NCBI RefSeq assembly: GCF_021556435.1
Contig: NZ_JAKGCU010000016.1
Coordinates: forward strand, 55,216-119,215
Direction of reading: 5' to 3'
Source: Gordonia tangerina
GTDB lineage: Bacteria > Actinomycetota > Actinomycetes > Mycobacteriales > Mycobacteriaceae
DNA: 64,000 nt
Shown here: positions 34,124 to 45,209 of the stretch, one piece after another
How the letters are laid out: each line of letters begins with the position of its first letter
Numbering within the stretch: position 1 is the stretch's first letter
Notes under the pieces: generated by a model
Seen by the model: only the letters and a program-made list of their open reading frames with translations
Database searches by the model: none
What the model was told of the DNA's origin: nothing
Program-made: the position numbers and the translations under genes

Positions 34124-35620
34124 TCAGCGAGAGTCGGCCGAGTACTCGTCGGCGAAGTGGGCGTCGGACTCGGAGTCGGCAACCCGATCGCCGCCGACCA
34201 TGTCATCAGCGGCGTGGTCATCGTCGAAGTACTCATCATCGTCGGCGCCGGAGATCTCATCGGTTCCGACATCGGCGACCTCGAGATCATCGAACCCGAA
34301 GTCATCGGAAAAGTACCCGTCGGTGAGGTACTCGTCGGTGAGGTACTCATCATCCGTCAGGTATTCGTCGTCGTAGCCGCCGTCCGGGTCGACGTCGAAC
34401 TCGTCCATCCCGCCCAACGCGGCCGATCGGCGGGCCTGCCGCGTCGCCGGCAACGCCGCATGGATCACGCCGACCACGAGTCCGACCACCACGAACCAGC
34501 CCAGAGTGAACACGCCGGCGGTCGGCACCGTGACCCCGGCCATGCCGAACTCACCGAGTTCACCGCCGGCGAGAGTGCACATGACGACCATCGCGGTTGC
34601 CGCCACCGCTCCGGCCAGCGCCACCGAACGCAGATTGGCCATCGGATCGAGGTCGCGACAGCGCAACCCCACCACCACGGCGATCGATGCCGGGACCACG
34701 AATCCGAGGACACCCAGGGTGCCGACACCTGCCTCGGGCAATGCCCCGAGCAGTGGCAGTGGTGGGACGGGACCGCCCTGCACATCGACGAGGTCGATGG
34801 ATGCCGTACCCAAGTGCACATCGGCGCCGACCAACACTGCCGCGGCGCCGACGATCACGTTGGGCAGATACAGCAGCGACAACACGGCCAGTCCAAGGTA
34901 TCCGTCGAAATCGTTGCCGCCGGCGATGAGGTCGCCCACGGTCTGCCACCGCATCACGAGTCGGACCACCACCACCGCTGCTGCCGCGGTGAGCAGCGCG
35001 CACACCCCGGCCGCGCCGTACCGTATCCCCCGCCGCACCGAGGGCGGAACGGCGAGGCGTTCGTAGATGTCGGTGCGATATCGCCAGCCGATGCCGGCCA
35101 GCGCAGCACCCCCATGGATGCCGAGGGTGGCGCCGAAGGCGACGAGCGCCGGTGGACTCTGTACCGGCAGCACCGACGTCCCGTCCATGACCACCGCCAA
35201 CGACAACGCGGTCACGAGCAGCGGTCCACCGATGGCCGAGAACACGATGGCGATCAGTTCGCTCGGTGGACGATGTGGACCGGAGGCCGAACCGGCCATC
35301 CGCACGGTGCCCGCGGCGACCAGGAGCGTCGGCAACAAGGGCAGTACGCCGATCGTGACCCCGCTGATGGTCACCGGCACCTGGTGAATCGCCAGCCACA
35401 TGCTGCCGACGGCGGGACCCAGACCTTCCAGTCCGCTACCTGCGAAGAGCAGCACGGTGAGGGTGACCACCGCGATGGTCAGCATGGTGACCACCGGTAC
35501 CGCGAACGCCACCACGACGAGCTGACGTGCGGAGCCTTCGCTCACCGCACGCTGCGCACGGTTGTGTTGTCGCATCTGTCGAAGACGCGACGCAAGGCTG
35601 TCGGCAGTCGGTGAGGGCAT
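34124..35620 (-). CDS. PerM-like polytopic membrane protein (DUF6350)
   Basis: This 498-residue protein has a short cytoplasmic N-terminus, about eight to ten transmembrane helices (35-440), and an acidic C-terminal tail of some 90 residues. The tail has repeated DEYLTD units (three or four copies) and very many D/E. It sits just before purN as Rv0955 (PerM) does; PerM is known to support cell division under stress in mycobacteria through FtsB-related effects. The acidic tail is longer than I recall in mycobacterial PerM. ATG 35620 lacks a clear ribosome binding site. Confidence 0.82.
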   Translation of the reverse strand: MPSPTADSLASRLRQMRQHNRAQRAVSEGSARQLVVVAFAVPVVTMLTIAVVTLTVLLFAGSGLEGLGPAVGSMWLAIHQVPVTISGVTIGVLPLLPTLLVAAGTVRMAGSASGPHRPPSELIAIVFSAIGGPLLVTALSLAVVMDGTSVLPVQSPPALVAFGATLGIHGGAALAGIGWRYRTDIYERLAVPPSVRRGIRYGAAGVCALLTAAAAVVVVRLVMRWQTVGDLIAGGNDFDGYLGLAVLSLLYLPNVIVGAAAVLVGADVHLGTASIDLVDVQGGPVPPLPLLGALPEAGVGTLGVLGFVVPASIAVVVGLRCRDLDPMANLRSVALAGAVAATAMVVMCTLAGGELGEFGMAGVTVPTAGVFTLGWFVVVGLVVGVIHAALPATRQARRSAALGGMDEFDVDPDGGYDDEYLTDDEYLTDEYLTDGYFSDDFGFDDLEVADVGTDEISGADDDEYFDDDHAADDMVGGDRVADSESDAHFADEYSADSR

Positions 35621-35740
35621 CGGCTACGAGCGTGACACGGCACCGGCCGTGCGCCGAGCTGACGCGCCGCAAGGACCTCAGAAAGCGACAGACGCCTCAG
35701 CCGTCGCAGGTCTCGCCGACCCTGTTCGGGCTATCGAAAC

Positions 35741-35778
35741 GACCCGATGCCCCACCGGTGAGGCCGGGGCATCGGGTC
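35741..35778 (-). terminator. 13-bp stem terminator after the YGQ-rich membrane protein gene
   Basis: GACCCGATGCCCC (35741-35753) pairs perfectly with GGGGCATCGGGTC (35766-35778) over a 12-nt loop. It lies 22 bp past the stop at 35801 and 121 bp before perM, and separates the two transcripts. Only a weak T-run follows. Confidence 0.65.
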
Positions 35779-35800
35779 ATATACGAGCTGACGCTGTCTG

Positions 35801-36883
35801 TCAGCGGCCGCCGTGCTGTTCGGGGCGGCTGATCTTGGTCGTCGCGTCCGACCCCTCGGCGGCCTGCGGGTAGCCGGCCGACGATCCACCAGCATCGGCG
35901 GCTCCTGCGGTGGGTTGGTAAGGGTTGGTCTCCGACGAGGTCCCGGACCCGGGGGTGGGCGTCGACGGGCTCTGCGTGTAGGCCGACGGATCGTAGGTCG
36001 GCTGGGCCACTGAGCTCGCGGTGGCCGACGTGCCATACGCGGTGGCCTGGGCATCACCGAAGGCTGTCGTCTGCGGCGCCGGCGTCGGCGTGGCGCCCGT
36101 GGGCTGCGCCGCCACCCCGGCGGCGTCCGCGGTGACGTCGTCCGACGCCACCTTCAGGGTCCCGACGACGACGAGCAGCCAGAACAACGCGAGTCCCGCG
36201 GTGATGATGCTCAGTGTCAGCTGGGCGTAGTCGACACCCGAGTTGGTGATGATGCCGGCGCCCTGAGAGGACGTGTAGATGACGTCGTAGATCTGCGTGA
36301 TTGCCGTCGCCACGGCCGCGGCGGCCACCACTGGGGCCACGACCTTGGCCTGGATCTTCGGCAGCAGTGTCAGCAGCGCCAGCATCGCGATGAACACCAG
36401 GTAAGGCAGGTAGGAACCGCGGTTCCAGAAACTGACCAACGCGTCGACGGCGGCGACCGCACCGATGGCGATGGCCAGCAGCTGGCCGATGTTGCCCGGC
36501 AGGCCCTGTCCGGCCGGCTTCGGCGCGGTGTATCCGTGCTGGCCGTAACCCTGGGGATAGTGCTGGCCGTAGCCCTGCTGGGGATACTGCTGGGTCTGGC
36601 CCGCGTACTGCTGGCCGTATCCGGCTTGTCCTTGACCGTAGCCGGGCTGGCCATATCCCTGCCCGTAGCTCTGCCGGCCCGTCCCGGGCTGGCCGTACCC
36701 CTGCTGGCCGTACCCCTGCTGAACGGAGCCCGGCTGCGACTGACCAGCTTGCTGACCATATCCGGGAGCGCCGCTCGGCTGACCTTCGGCCGCTCCCTGG
36801 CCGTAGTACCCCGGATATCCCTGCTGCCCGTATCCCGGCTGCTGGCCGTGCTGGCCGTACCCGCCGCCTTGCTGGTAGGTCAT
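35801..36883 (-). CDS. YGQ-rich membrane protein (Rv0954-like, DUF5336)
   Basis: This 360-residue protein has a 120-residue N-terminal region made of GYGQ/QQGYGQ repeats. Four hydrophobic helices follow (about 125-265, including [21 protein letters not shown] and [19 protein letters not shown]), then a Thr/Pro/Ser-rich C-terminal tail. The placement before perM-purN-purH and the architecture match Rv0954, which associates with the mycobacterial division/PerM neighbourhood. The low-complexity ends suggest disordered scaffolding segments. A hairpin terminator separates it from perM. Confidence 0.82.
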   Translation of the reverse strand: MTYQQGGGYGQHGQQPGYGQQGYPGYYGQGAAEGQPSGAPGYGQQAGQSQPGSVQQGYGQQGYGQPGTGRQSYGQGYGQPGYGQGQAGYGQQYAGQTQQYPQQGYGQHYPQGYGQHGYTAPKPAGQGLPGNIGQLLAIAIGAVAAVDALVSFWNRGSYLPYLVFIAMLALLTLLPKIQAKVVAPVVAAAAVATAITQIYDVIYTSSQGAGIITNSGVDYAQLTLSIITAGLALFWLLVVVGTLKVASDDVTADAAGVAAQPTGATPTPAPQTTAFGDAQATAYGTSATASSVAQPTYDPSAYTQSPSTPTPGSGTSSETNPYQPTAGAADAGGSSAGYPQAAEGSDATTKISRPEQHGGR

Positions 36884-36982
36884 CGCATCTCCTGCTCGGT
36901 CGTCTTCGCCCCCGCGGTGAGCGCGTGTCGCGCCCCACGGTAGTACATGCCCGGGTCGCGGCCTGGTGGCGTGCGCACCCGC

Positions 36983-38962
36983 TCACCACCGATGAGTTCG
37001 ACCCTGTTCGGCATACCAGTCGATGAGGCCGTAGTCGTCCACCGACTTCGGATCGATGGCGACCTCGGCGCGGCCGGCGAGGATGCCGGTGACCGGAACC
37101 TCGAGCTTCTTGCCGGTGCGCGTGTGTGGGATACCCGGCGCCTCGATCACCTCGTCGGGGACGTGCCGGGGCGACAGCCGCGACCGCACCTCGGATGCGA
37201 TGCGCCCGCGCAGCGGGTCGTCGAGGGTCGCGCCCGGCACCAGGGTGACGAACAACGGCATCCAGTACTTCCCGTCCGGCCCGTCGACCCCGAGTACGAA
37301 CGCCTCCGCGATCTCCTCGATGCCCTCGACCACCTCGTAGATGTCGGCCGACCCCATCCGGATGCCGTGGCGGTTCAGGGTGGCGTCGCTGCGACCGTGG
37401 ATGACCAGCGAGCCGCGGTCGGTGACGGTGACCCAATCGCCGTGACGCCACACCGGACGGTCGGCGGGAGAGTCCCACTCGTGCTCGAAATACGCGCGGC
37501 GATACCGCGCCCCGTCCGGATCGTCCCAGAACCGGACCGGCATGGACGGCATCGGTGCGGTGACCACCATCTCCCCCACCTCCCCGACCAACGGCGTGCG
37601 GTCGGGAGCCCAACTCTGCAGTGCCACGCCGAGGTAGCGGACCGACAGTTCACCCGCGACCACCGGAACCCCGGTGGAGCCGCCGGCGAAAGCACTGACG
37701 ACATCGGTGCCGCCGCTGATCGAGGAGATTGGCATGCCTGCCTTGACGTTCTCCTCCACCCAGGTGAACAGGTCGGCGGCCAAGGTCGATCCGGTGCTCC
37801 CCAAGATGCGCAACGGCGCGAGATCGTGCTCTTTGCCAGGAACCAAACCCGCCTTGCGGGAGGCCTGCAGCTGCCCCGGGCTGGTGCCGAAGTAGGTGAC
37901 GCCTTCGGATTCGACGAGCTGCCACAGCCGGTCGGCATCGGGATACAGCGCCGAGCCGGAGTAACAGACGATGCGCGATCCGCACAGCAGTCCGGCGACC
38001 TGGAAGTTCCACATCATCCAGCTCAGCGCGGTCTGCCAGAAGAAGACATCGTGTTCGCCCAGATCACCGTGCAGTCCGGCCGCTTTGAGATGCTCGACGA
38101 CGACCCCGCCGTGCCCGTGCACGATCCCCTTGGGCTTGCCGGTGGTACCGGAACTGAACAGCACCCACAACGGGTGGTCGAACGCCACGGGTTCCGGCTG
38201 GAGTCCGGAGCCGTCGGCGGCGCGCGCCGCGTCGAAAGGGATCTGTTCGACGCCGCCTCGCGATGCACTCGTCGAGTCACCGACCACGATGTGCGCCACC
38301 AGGTCCGGCAGCAGCCGCGCCAAGGCGTCGCTGTCGGCGACCTTGTCCACGTCCTTGCCGTTGTAGCGGTAGCCGGTCGCACTGACCAGCACCTTGGGTC
38401 GCAATTGGGCCAGCCGTCCGGCCGCCCCCTCCGGCGCGTAGTCCTGGCCACATCCCGACCAGATGGCACCCACGTATGCCGCACCGAGGAAGGCGACGAC
38501 CGCCTCCGGGATATCCGGCAGGTATGCCGCGACCACGTCACCGCGTCCCACACCGAGATCGGTCAGAGTCCGCGCGAACCCGGCGGTGGCATCTGCCAAT
38601 TCGGACCAGGTGAGTTCGCTGCGTCGCCCATCCTCATCCAGTCCGACGACTGCCGCACCGGGCAGTCCGCGATGCCGCAGCACAGCTGATACATAGTTCA
38701 GCTTCACATGCGGAAACCATTGCGAACCAGGCATTGCTGCGTCCGCGAGGACGTCGTCGTCGGTTGCCACCGACGGCGAATCGCCGGCGATGGCCCCGAG
38801 ATCGTAGAAGTCCCACACCGCCCGCCAGAACGCGGCCGGTTCGTCGACCGACCACTGCCACAACGATGCATAGCCTTCGATCGCCCGATCGGTACGTGAA
38901 GTGATGAATCGGGTGAATGCGTCGATCTGGGTCTGGCCGGGCCGCGAGTCCACCGCGGTCAC
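36983..38962 (-). CDS. Acetoacetyl-CoA synthetase
   Basis: This 659-residue adenylate-forming enzyme joins acetoacetate and CoA using ATP. It has the AMP-binding core [20 protein letters not shown] near 268, a GGTD stretch near 425 (SSISGGTDV), and the late [20 protein letters not shown] typical of acetoacetyl-CoA synthetases, with the catalytic lysine in TRTGKKLE. It closes the leucine operon: breakdown of HMG-type intermediates yields acetoacetate, which this enzyme would reactivate. Its GTG overlaps the upstream acyl-CoA synthetase stop by 4 bp. M. tuberculosis has the scoAB transferase genes in this operon; here that role appears taken by a synthetase. Confidence 0.92.
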   Translation of the reverse strand: MTAVDSRPGQTQIDAFTRFITSRTDRAIEGYASLWQWSVDEPAAFWRAVWDFYDLGAIAGDSPSVATDDDVLADAAMPGSQWFPHVKLNYVSAVLRHRGLPGAAVVGLDEDGRRSELTWSELADATAGFARTLTDLGVGRGDVVAAYLPDIPEAVVAFLGAAYVGAIWSGCGQDYAPEGAAGRLAQLRPKVLVSATGYRYNGKDVDKVADSDALARLLPDLVAHIVVGDSTSASRGGVEQIPFDAARAADGSGLQPEPVAFDHPLWVLFSSGTTGKPKGIVHGHGGVVVEHLKAAGLHGDLGEHDVFFWQTALSWMMWNFQVAGLLCGSRIVCYSGSALYPDADRLWQLVESEGVTYFGTSPGQLQASRKAGLVPGKEHDLAPLRILGSTGSTLAADLFTWVEENVKAGMPISSISGGTDVVSAFAGGSTGVPVVAGELSVRYLGVALQSWAPDRTPLVGEVGEMVVTAPMPSMPVRFWDDPDGARYRRAYFEHEWDSPADRPVWRHGDWVTVTDRGSLVIHGRSDATLNRHGIRMGSADIYEVVEGIEEIAEAFVLGVDGPDGKYWMPLFVTLVPGATLDDPLRGRIASEVRSRLSPRHVPDEVIEAPGIPHTRTGKKLEVPVTGILAGRAEVAIDPKSVDDYGLIDWYAEQGRTHRW

Positions 38963-40614
38963 CGACGTCGCTCCGCTACCGATCCGATGCCCAAGATCTC
39001 GACGGCTTCCGCACGCATCTCGACCTTGCGCACCTTGCCCGTGACCGTCATCGGGAACTCCTTGACCACATGGACATAGCGCGGGATCTTGTGCCGCGCG
39101 ATCTTGCCGTCGGCGAACGCACGCAGATCGTCGGCGGTGAAATCTGTTGCCTCGTCACGGAGCCGCACCCACGCCATCAGTTCTTCGCCGTACTTGTCGT
39201 CGGGCACACCGATCACCTGGGCATCGAGGATGTCCGGGTGGGTGTAGAGGAATTCCTCGATCTCGCGCGGGTAGATGTTCTCGCCGCCGCGGATCACCAT
39301 GTCCTTGATCCGTCCGGTGATGCGCACGTAGCCGTTGTCGTCCATCACCGCCAGGTCGCCGGTGTGCATCCATCCCTCCTCATCGAGGGCTTCTGCTGTC
39401 TTCTCGGGCTCGTTCCAGTATCCCGTCATCACCGAGTAACCTTTGGTGCAGAACTCGCCGGTCTCACCCCGCTCCACCGTGTCGCCGGTCACCGGGTCGA
39501 TCACCTTGATCTCCAGGTGCGGTCCCACCCGACCGACGGTACCGACCCGCAGTTCCAGCGGGTCGTCCACACGGGTCTGGGTGGATACCGGCGACGTCTC
39601 GGTCATGCCGTAGCAGATCGACACCTCACGCATGTGCATCCGCTCGACGACCTGACGCATCGTGTGCTCGGGACACGGCGATCCGGCCATGATGCCCGTC
39701 CGCAGGCTGGACAGATCGAATCGGTGGTCATCGCCGAGTTCGTCGAGCAGCGCGAGCTCGGCGATGAACATCGTGGGCACCCCGTACAGACTGGTGCACC
39801 GATACTGCGACACCGCCGCCAGGGTGGCCTGCGGGTCGAAGGCAGGCGCCGGGATCACCATGGCCGCACCATGACTGGTGGCCGCCAGGTTGCCCATCAC
39901 CATGCCGAAGCAGTGGTAGAAGGGCACCGGCAGGCAGATGCGGTCGGCGTCGGTGTAGTCGAGCAGTTCACCGACCAGATAGCCGTTGTTGCCGATGTTG
40001 CGGTGCGTGAGCGTCGCCCCTTTGGGGAAACCCGTTGTACCCGAGGTGTATTGAATGTTGATGGGATCGTCGGGGCCGAGAGACCCGGCGATCTCGGAGA
40101 GCCGACCCATCTCGGCGGCAGTGGGTTCGGCGAGGAGTTCGGCCCACTGGGGCGACTCGAAGAGCACCACCTCGCGCACGTCCGGACACCGGGGGCGGGC
40201 CTCGGCGAGCATCGACGCGTACGCGGAATCCTTGAACCGCTCTGCGGCGAAGACCACTGAGGTACCCGATTGGGTCAACGCGTACTCGATTTCGTTCTGC
40301 CGATAGGCCGGGTTCAGGTTGACCAGGACGGCGCCGATCTCTGCCGCCGCGTACTGGGTCAGCACCCATTCGGCCCGATTGGGTGACCACAGTCCCACCC
40401 GGTCGCCGGGATTCACCCCGAGCCGCAGCATCCCTGCGGCGAGGGCATGCACATCGCGGTGGAACTGCGTGTATGTCCACTGCCGTGACGTCGCGGCGTC
40501 GACGAGTGCCAGGTTGTCGCCGTACGACTCGACCGTGCGGGCCAGGGTTGCGCCGATTGTCTCCGTGAGCAGGTCGGGGACGCTCTCCCCGTGAGAGTAG
40601 GCCGGTTGCGCCAT
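38959..40614 (-). CDS. Acyl-CoA synthetase (FadD35-like)
   Basis: This 551-residue enzyme has the AMP-binding signature [18 protein letters not shown] near 197, the YGMTETSP motif, [22 protein letters not shown], and the lysine region [13 protein letters not shown]. It activates a fatty or branched acid to its CoA thioester. Order relative to citE, maoC, fadE19, accA1 and accD1 matches Rv2505c (fadD35). I use ATG 40614, with GGAG 6 nt upstream; the longer frame runs over citE. It is coupled by 4 bp to the acetoacetyl-CoA synthetase. Confidence 0.9.
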   Translation of the reverse strand: MAQPAYSHGESVPDLLTETIGATLARTVESYGDNLALVDAATSRQWTYTQFHRDVHALAAGMLRLGVNPGDRVGLWSPNRAEWVLTQYAAAEIGAVLVNLNPAYRQNEIEYALTQSGTSVVFAAERFKDSAYASMLAEARPRCPDVREVVLFESPQWAELLAEPTAAEMGRLSEIAGSLGPDDPINIQYTSGTTGFPKGATLTHRNIGNNGYLVGELLDYTDADRICLPVPFYHCFGMVMGNLAATSHGAAMVIPAPAFDPQATLAAVSQYRCTSLYGVPTMFIAELALLDELGDDHRFDLSSLRTGIMAGSPCPEHTMRQVVERMHMREVSICYGMTETSPVSTQTRVDDPLELRVGTVGRVGPHLEIKVIDPVTGDTVERGETGEFCTKGYSVMTGYWNEPEKTAEALDEEGWMHTGDLAVMDDNGYVRITGRIKDMVIRGGENIYPREIEEFLYTHPDILDAQVIGVPDDKYGEELMAWVRLRDEATDFTADDLRAFADGKIARHKIPRYVHVVKEFPMTVTGKVRKVEMRAEAVEILGIGSVAERRR

Positions 40615-40646
40615 GATGTGCTCCGATTCAGGGTTGTCGCCGCCCG

Positions 40647-41516
40647 TCAGGCGGAATGTTCCGGGAGGTCGCCAGAAGCTCCGGCCCGGGTCAGCACGGC
40701 CTCGGCCTGGCGCAGCACCGGGCCGTCGATCATCTGACCGTCGAGGGTGAACACGCCACCGGCGTGCTCGGTCGAGCCGTCCACCACACGTCGTGCCCAG
40801 AGGACCTCGTCGTCGGAGGGCCGGTAGCCCGCGCGGATGTGCTCGACCTGCGACGGATGTATGCATGCCGTTGCCGTGTAGCCGAGGGCGACGGCATCGC
40901 GGACCTCCGCGACGAGACCGGACACGTCGTCGATGTCGAGGTGGACGGAGTCGACCGCGAACTTCTGGTGCGCAGCCGCCGCGATGCGCACGGTGGACCG
41001 GACCCAGCGCGCGACGTCGCGGTACTGGCCGGCTCGCTCCTCCCCCGGCCCGAACCGACTCGATTTGCCACCGAGCCCGGCCACCAGATCCTCGGCACCC
41101 CACATCAGTCCGATGCAATTGACCGCCGCAGCGATCTCATTGACCCTTGTCGCGCCCAGCGGCGTCTCGATGAGCGCCACCGTCTGCAGGGCGGTGTCGA
41201 TGATGGAGTCGACGTCCTCGGCTTTTGCCTGCATCACCACGCGGTAGTTGGTGTCCAACACCGCAGTCAGATCGCGGCGATAGTCGCCGGTCCCGGCCGG
41301 GTTGATCCGAACGATCGTGCGGTCGGGGTCGATCGGGTTGGCCACCAGGGCTTCGCGGGCGGCGACACGACGTTCCGGCGCGACCGCGTCCTCCAGGTCG
41401 AGGATCACCACGTCAGCGCGGTCGAGGGCTTTCTGATATCGCTCCGGACGGTCGGCCGGGCAGAAGAGCATTGCCGGTCCGGGTGGTGTCCAGGCGTTCG
41501 CGAATTGCATCATCAC
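40647..41516 (-). CDS. CitE-like (HpcH/HpaI aldolase family) CoA-ester lyase
   Basis: This 289-residue TIM-barrel lyase starts [20 protein letters not shown] and has [38 protein letters not shown] and GLMWGAEDL, which supply the substrate-binding Arg/Glu and the Mg2+-binding Glu/Asp. Homologues cleave citramalyl-CoA or 3-hydroxy-3-methylglutaryl-CoA-like substrates; the Rv2498c homologue sits in the same operon position. GTG 41516, ATG 41513 and ATG 41510 are all possible; GGAG spacing favours 41510. Here it would release acetyl-CoA and acetoacetate or a related acid from leucine breakdown. Confidence 0.87.
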   Translation of the reverse strand: MMMQFANAWTPPGPAMLFCPADRPERYQKALDRADVVILDLEDAVAPERRVAAREALVANPIDPDRTIVRINPAGTGDYRRDLTAVLDTNYRVVMQAKAEDVDSIIDTALQTVALIETPLGATRVNEIAAAVNCIGLMWGAEDLVAGLGGKSSRFGPGEERAGQYRDVARWVRSTVRIAAAAHQKFAVDSVHLDIDDVSGLVAEVRDAVALGYTATACIHPSQVEHIRAGYRPSDDEVLWARRVVDGSTEHAGGVFTLDGQMIDGPVLRQAEAVLTRAGASGDLPEHSA

Positions 41517-42013
41517 TCCGTTGGCTGTCGTCGCACCAGCGTGGCCCTTGCGGCGCGCGCAACGACCTCGCCGTGCTGATTGCGTCCGATGTGGGTCAAG
41601 TTCACCACGCCCTCACCCGGCCTTGACCTGGATTCCCGTTTACCGGTGCATTCGGTCTCGGCGTACAGTGTGTCGCCGGCGAACAACGGGGCCGGGAAGG
41701 CGACCTCACTGAACCCGAGATTGGCCACCAGGGTCCCCTGCGTCAGTTGCGACACCGACAGCCCGACGATGGTCGAGAGCGTGAACATCGAGTTGATCAA
41801 CCGCTGCCCACCGAAGCCCGGTTGCTCCGCCGACCATGCAGCATCGAGATGCAGGGCCTGGGTGTTCATCGTCAGCGTGGTGAACAGCACGTTGTCGGCT
41901 TCGGTCACCGTGCGTCCGGGACGGTGTTCGTAGACGGTACCCTCGGCGAACTCCTCGAACCACAGGCCGCGCTGGATCACGCGGACGCGTTCGGCCGCAT
42001 CCTGCTCGGTCAT
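41513..42013 (-). CDS. MaoC-like acyl-CoA hydratase (Rv2499c-like)
   Basis: This 166-residue hot-dog-fold protein has the hydratase-type segment TVTEADNVLFTTLTMN followed by ALHLDAAWSAEQ and the later GDTLYAETE...R pattern. It probably hydrates an enoyl-CoA in leucine catabolism, such as 3-methylglutaconyl-CoA. It overlaps fadE19 upstream by 4 bp and citE downstream by 1-4 bp, so it is firmly within the operon. Substrate is inferred from position only. Confidence 0.85.
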   Translation of the reverse strand: MTEQDAAERVRVIQRGLWFEEFAEGTVYEHRPGRTVTEADNVLFTTLTMNTQALHLDAAWSAEQPGFGGQRLINSMFTLSTIVGLSVSQLTQGTLVANLGFSEVAFPAPLFAGDTLYAETECTGKRESRSRPGEGVVNLTHIGRNQHGEVVARAARATLVRRQPTE

Positions 42014-43155
42014 GCGAATCCCAACTGCCGCGCGATGAGCATGAGCTGCACCTCGGTGGTGCCCTCCCCGATCTCGAGTATCTTGGAGTCGCGGTAGTGC
42101 CGGGCGACGGGGTACTCGTTCATGAAGCCGTAGCCGCCGTGGATCTGCGTCGCCATCCGAGCGTTGTCCATCGCGGCCTCACTGGAGATCATCTTGGCGA
42201 TGGCCGCCTCCTTCTTGAACGGCTTGCCCGCCAGCATCTTCGCGGCGGCATCGTAGTAGGCGGTGCGGGCCACGTGGGCGCGCGCCTCCATCCGGGCGAT
42301 GGCGAACGACACCGACTGGTAGTTGCCGATCGATTTACCGAAGGACTGTCTTTCCTTGGCGTACTTGACGCTTTCGTCGACGCAGCCCTGCGCTGCACCG
42401 GTGGCCAGCGCGGCGATCGCGATTCGCCCCTCGTCGAGGATGGACAAGAAGTTGGCGTATCCACGGCCACGTTCGCCGAGCAGGTTCTCGGCCGGAACCC
42501 GCGCATCGGCGAAGGTCAGCGGATGGGTGTCGGAGGCATTCCACCCCACTTTGTTGTAAGCGGGTTCGGCGGTGAAGCCCGGGGTGTCCGACGGCACGAC
42601 GATCGTCGAGATCTCCTTGTGCCCGTTGTCTCTTGTCCCGGTCACCGCGGTGACGGTCACCAGAGAGGTGATGTCGGTACCGGAGTTGGTGATGAACTGT
42701 TTGGCACCGTTGATGATCCAGCTGTCCCCGTCGCGCCGTGCGGTGGTCGCGGTGGCACCGGCATCTGACCCGGCACCGGGTTCGGTGAGGCCGAACCCGG
42801 CCAGCGCGGCGCCGGAGGTCAGGTCCGGCAGCCACTTCTGCTTCTGCTCTTCGGTGCCGAACTTGTAGATCGGCATGGCGCCGAGGCCGACCCCGGCTTC
42901 GAGGGTGATCGCCACCGACTGGTCGACCTTGCCGAGCTCCTCGAGCGCAAGCGCAAGCGCGAAGTAATCGCCGCCCATGCCGCCATACTCCTCGGGAAAC
43001 GGCAGACCGAACAGTCCCATCTTGCCCATCTGGGACACGACCTCATACGGGAAGCTGTGTTCTTCATCGTGTTTCGCCGCCACCGGCGCCACCACCGACT
43101 GCGCGAAGTCGCGCACCGTGTGGATCAGGTCGATGTGGTCCTGGTTGAGTTCCAT
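42010..43155 (-). CDS. Acyl-CoA dehydrogenase (FadE19-like)
   Basis: This 381-residue flavoenzyme has FGLTEPGAGSDAGA and WIINGAKQFITN in the middle, the C-terminal QIHGGYGFMNEYPVARHYRD, and the catalytic glutamate E364 in GEGTTE. Size and position match Rv2500c in the leucine operon, where it would oxidise isovaleryl-CoA or a related branched acyl-CoA with electrons passed to ETF. I use ATG 43155, overlapping the accA1 stop by 1 bp (TGATG); the longer open frame covers accA1. It is coupled to maoC by 4 bp. Confidence 0.92.
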   Translation of the reverse strand: MELNQDHIDLIHTVRDFAQSVVAPVAAKHDEEHSFPYEVVSQMGKMGLFGLPFPEEYGGMGGDYFALALALEELGKVDQSVAITLEAGVGLGAMPIYKFGTEEQKQKWLPDLTSGAALAGFGLTEPGAGSDAGATATTARRDGDSWIINGAKQFITNSGTDITSLVTVTAVTGTRDNGHKEISTIVVPSDTPGFTAEPAYNKVGWNASDTHPLTFADARVPAENLLGERGRGYANFLSILDEGRIAIAALATGAAQGCVDESVKYAKERQSFGKSIGNYQSVSFAIARMEARAHVARTAYYDAAAKMLAGKPFKKEAAIAKMISSEAAMDNARMATQIHGGYGFMNEYPVARHYRDSKILEIGEGTTEVQLMLIARQLGFA

Positions 43156-45209
43156 CAGTTCTCCTTCTGCACGTCTGCGAGCGTCTGGCCGGCAGCGACC
43201 TTGTCGCCGACGCGGACCGAGACGGCCACCACACCGTCGATCGGGGCGGTCAAGGTGTGTTCCATCTTCATCGCCTCCACGACGACGACCGGATTTCCGG
43301 TTGCGACGACGTCGCCCGCCGTCGCCGGTACCGCGACCACGGTGCCGGGCATCGGACTCAGGATCTCCCCGGCATTGTCGTCGGCCGCCTCGTCGAGCAA
43401 CGCACGTGCGGGTTCGAGCTGCCAGGTGCCGTGCGGGCCCGACACCCACCACGTGCCGGCGATCTGCACCTTCGACCAGGACTGGCTGACCCCGTCGACG
43501 ATGAGCCGCCGAGTGCCATCACCGTCGGTGCCGCCGCGGCGAATGCGGCGGTACTCGATATCGGCGCGCCACGGGCCGCGGTCGGCATCCTCGTAGGTGA
43601 CCTCGGCCCGACCGGACACACCGTCCTCGGTCGCCGTGCTCACCGCGATGGCAACGGTGAAATGCTGCGCACCCCAGGTCAGTCGGGTGGTCACCGGTGC
43701 CACGTCGCCGAGTCGCCAGCCCACCGCCGACTGCCATACGTCTGCGCGGTCGCGGGGTCCGATGCGGGCGACGGCCGCCAGCACGAGCGCCTCTGGTTCG
43801 GGCTCGGCCACCGCGTAGTCGACGACGAGCCGATCGAGCAGTTCGGTGTCGAGGTCGGCGTTGCGGACCTCGGGTCGGGCGAGGACGAACCGACAGAAGT
43901 CGACATTGGTCACCACACCCAGCACCCGGGTGTGTGCAAGCGCCTGATCCAGCCTTTCCAGGGCCTCTTCCCGGTCGCCGCCATGGGCGATGACCTTGGC
44001 CAACATCGGGTCATAATCACTGCCGACAATCAGCCCTTCAGCCATCGCCGAATCGACGCGGATACCGCTGCCGGGTGCGGTATCGGGCTGGACCAGGCGG
44101 GCGATCGTGCCGCCGGTGGGTAGGAAGCCGTTGGCAGCGTCCTCGGCGTACACGCGTGCCTCGACTGCGTGACCGGTCAGGGTGATGTCGTCCTGGGCCA
44201 GGCCCAGCACCTCACCGCGCGCGACGCGAATCTGCTGTTCGACGAGGTCGACGCCGGTGACGAGTTCGGTGACGGGGTGCTCGACCTGCAGGCGGGTGTT
44301 CATCTCCATGAAGAAGAACTGGTCGGGGTGGTGGGCGGAGACGATGAACTCGACGGTGCCGGCACCGGAGTAGCCGACGCTGCGGGCGGCGTCGCAGGCC
44401 GCCTCACCGATCCGCGCGCGGGTCTGCGCATCGAGCAGCGCCGAGGGCGCCTCCTCGATCACCTTCTGATGGCGGCGCTGCAAAGAGCATTCGCGTTCGC
44501 CGAGGTGGATGACGTTGCCGTGGTCGTCGGCAAGGATCTGTACCTCGATGTGACGGGGCGTATCCACGAAGTGTTCGAGGAACAGGCTGTCGTCGCCGAA
44601 CGCGGAGCCCGCTTCGCGACGCGCGCGTTGCAGCGCCGCGGGCAGGTCTGCGGCGTTCTCGACCCGATGCATGCCTTTACCGCCGCCGCCGGCACTCGGC
44701 TTGATCAGCACCGGGAATCCGATGTCGGGTGCGGCGGCGATCAGGTCGTCATCGGACAGGCCGGGTCGCGACAGTCCCGGCACCACCGGGACATCGCGCT
44801 CGGTGACCGCGGCGCGCGCGGTGATCTTGTCGCCCATCGTCGCGATCGCCTCGGCCGGAGGTCCGATGAAAATGATCCCGGCATCGTCGAGGACGGCCGC
44901 GAATTTCTGGTTCTCCGAAAGGAATCCGTACCCGGGATGCACCGCGTCGGCACCGGTGTCGAGCGCGGCACGCACCACCGCGTCGATGTCGAGGTAGCTC
45001 TGTGTGGCGGCGGCGGGGCCCACCCGCACGGCGACGTCGGCCTCTCGGACATGGCGGGCGTCGGCATCGGCGTCGGAGTAGATGGCGATGCTGCGGATAC
45101 CCATGCGCCGCAGGGTGTCGATGACACGGCAGGCGATCTCGCCACGGTTGGCGATCAGCACACTGCGGATGGGGCGGGCGATGGTGGGGCTGGTCTGGTG
45201 CATGGTCAT
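43155..45209 (-). CDS. accA1: Acyl-CoA carboxylase alpha subunit (AccA1, methylcrotonyl-CoA carboxylase type)
   Basis: This 684-residue biotin-dependent subunit carries a biotin carboxylase domain ([14 protein letters not shown] near 20, GGGGKGM, and a [17 protein letters not shown] segment). A linker follows, then a C-terminal biotinyl domain with AMKM, where K648 is the biotinylated lysine. Paired with AccD1 it carboxylates 3-methylcrotonyl-CoA in leucine breakdown. ATG 45209 overlaps the accD1 stop by 1 bp; the frame extends upstream inside accD1. Order matches Rv2501c/Rv2502c. Confidence 0.94.
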   Translation of the reverse strand: MTMHQTSPTIARPIRSVLIANRGEIACRVIDTLRRMGIRSIAIYSDADADARHVREADVAVRVGPAAATQSYLDIDAVVRAALDTGADAVHPGYGFLSENQKFAAVLDDAGIIFIGPPAEAIATMGDKITARAAVTERDVPVVPGLSRPGLSDDDLIAAAPDIGFPVLIKPSAGGGGKGMHRVENAADLPAALQRARREAGSAFGDDSLFLEHFVDTPRHIEVQILADDHGNVIHLGERECSLQRRHQKVIEEAPSALLDAQTRARIGEAACDAARSVGYSGAGTVEFIVSAHHPDQFFFMEMNTRLQVEHPVTELVTGVDLVEQQIRVARGEVLGLAQDDITLTGHAVEARVYAEDAANGFLPTGGTIARLVQPDTAPGSGIRVDSAMAEGLIVGSDYDPMLAKVIAHGGDREEALERLDQALAHTRVLGVVTNVDFCRFVLARPEVRNADLDTELLDRLVVDYAVAEPEPEALVLAAVARIGPRDRADVWQSAVGWRLGDVAPVTTRLTWGAQHFTVAIAVSTATEDGVSGRAEVTYEDADRGPWRADIEYRRIRRGGTDGDGTRRLIVDGVSQSWSKVQIAGTWWVSGPHGTWQLEPARALLDEAADDNAGEILSPMPGTVVAVPATAGDVVATGNPVVVVEAMKMEHTLTAPIDGVVAVSVRVGDKVAAGQTLADVQKEN

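Noticed and set aside
34157..35614. 485-codon open frame antisense to the PerM-like gene
   Set aside because: His/Asp/Arg-rich composition from reading membrane codons backwards; no domain.
36530..36880. Second CRISPR-like repeat tract
   Set aside because: Codes in frame for GYGQ repeats of the Rv0954-like protein.
36054..37613. 519-codon frame across the YGQ protein and acetoacetyl-CoA synthetase
   Set aside because: Crosses a promoter and two genes in another frame; Arg/Pro/Ala-rich without motif.
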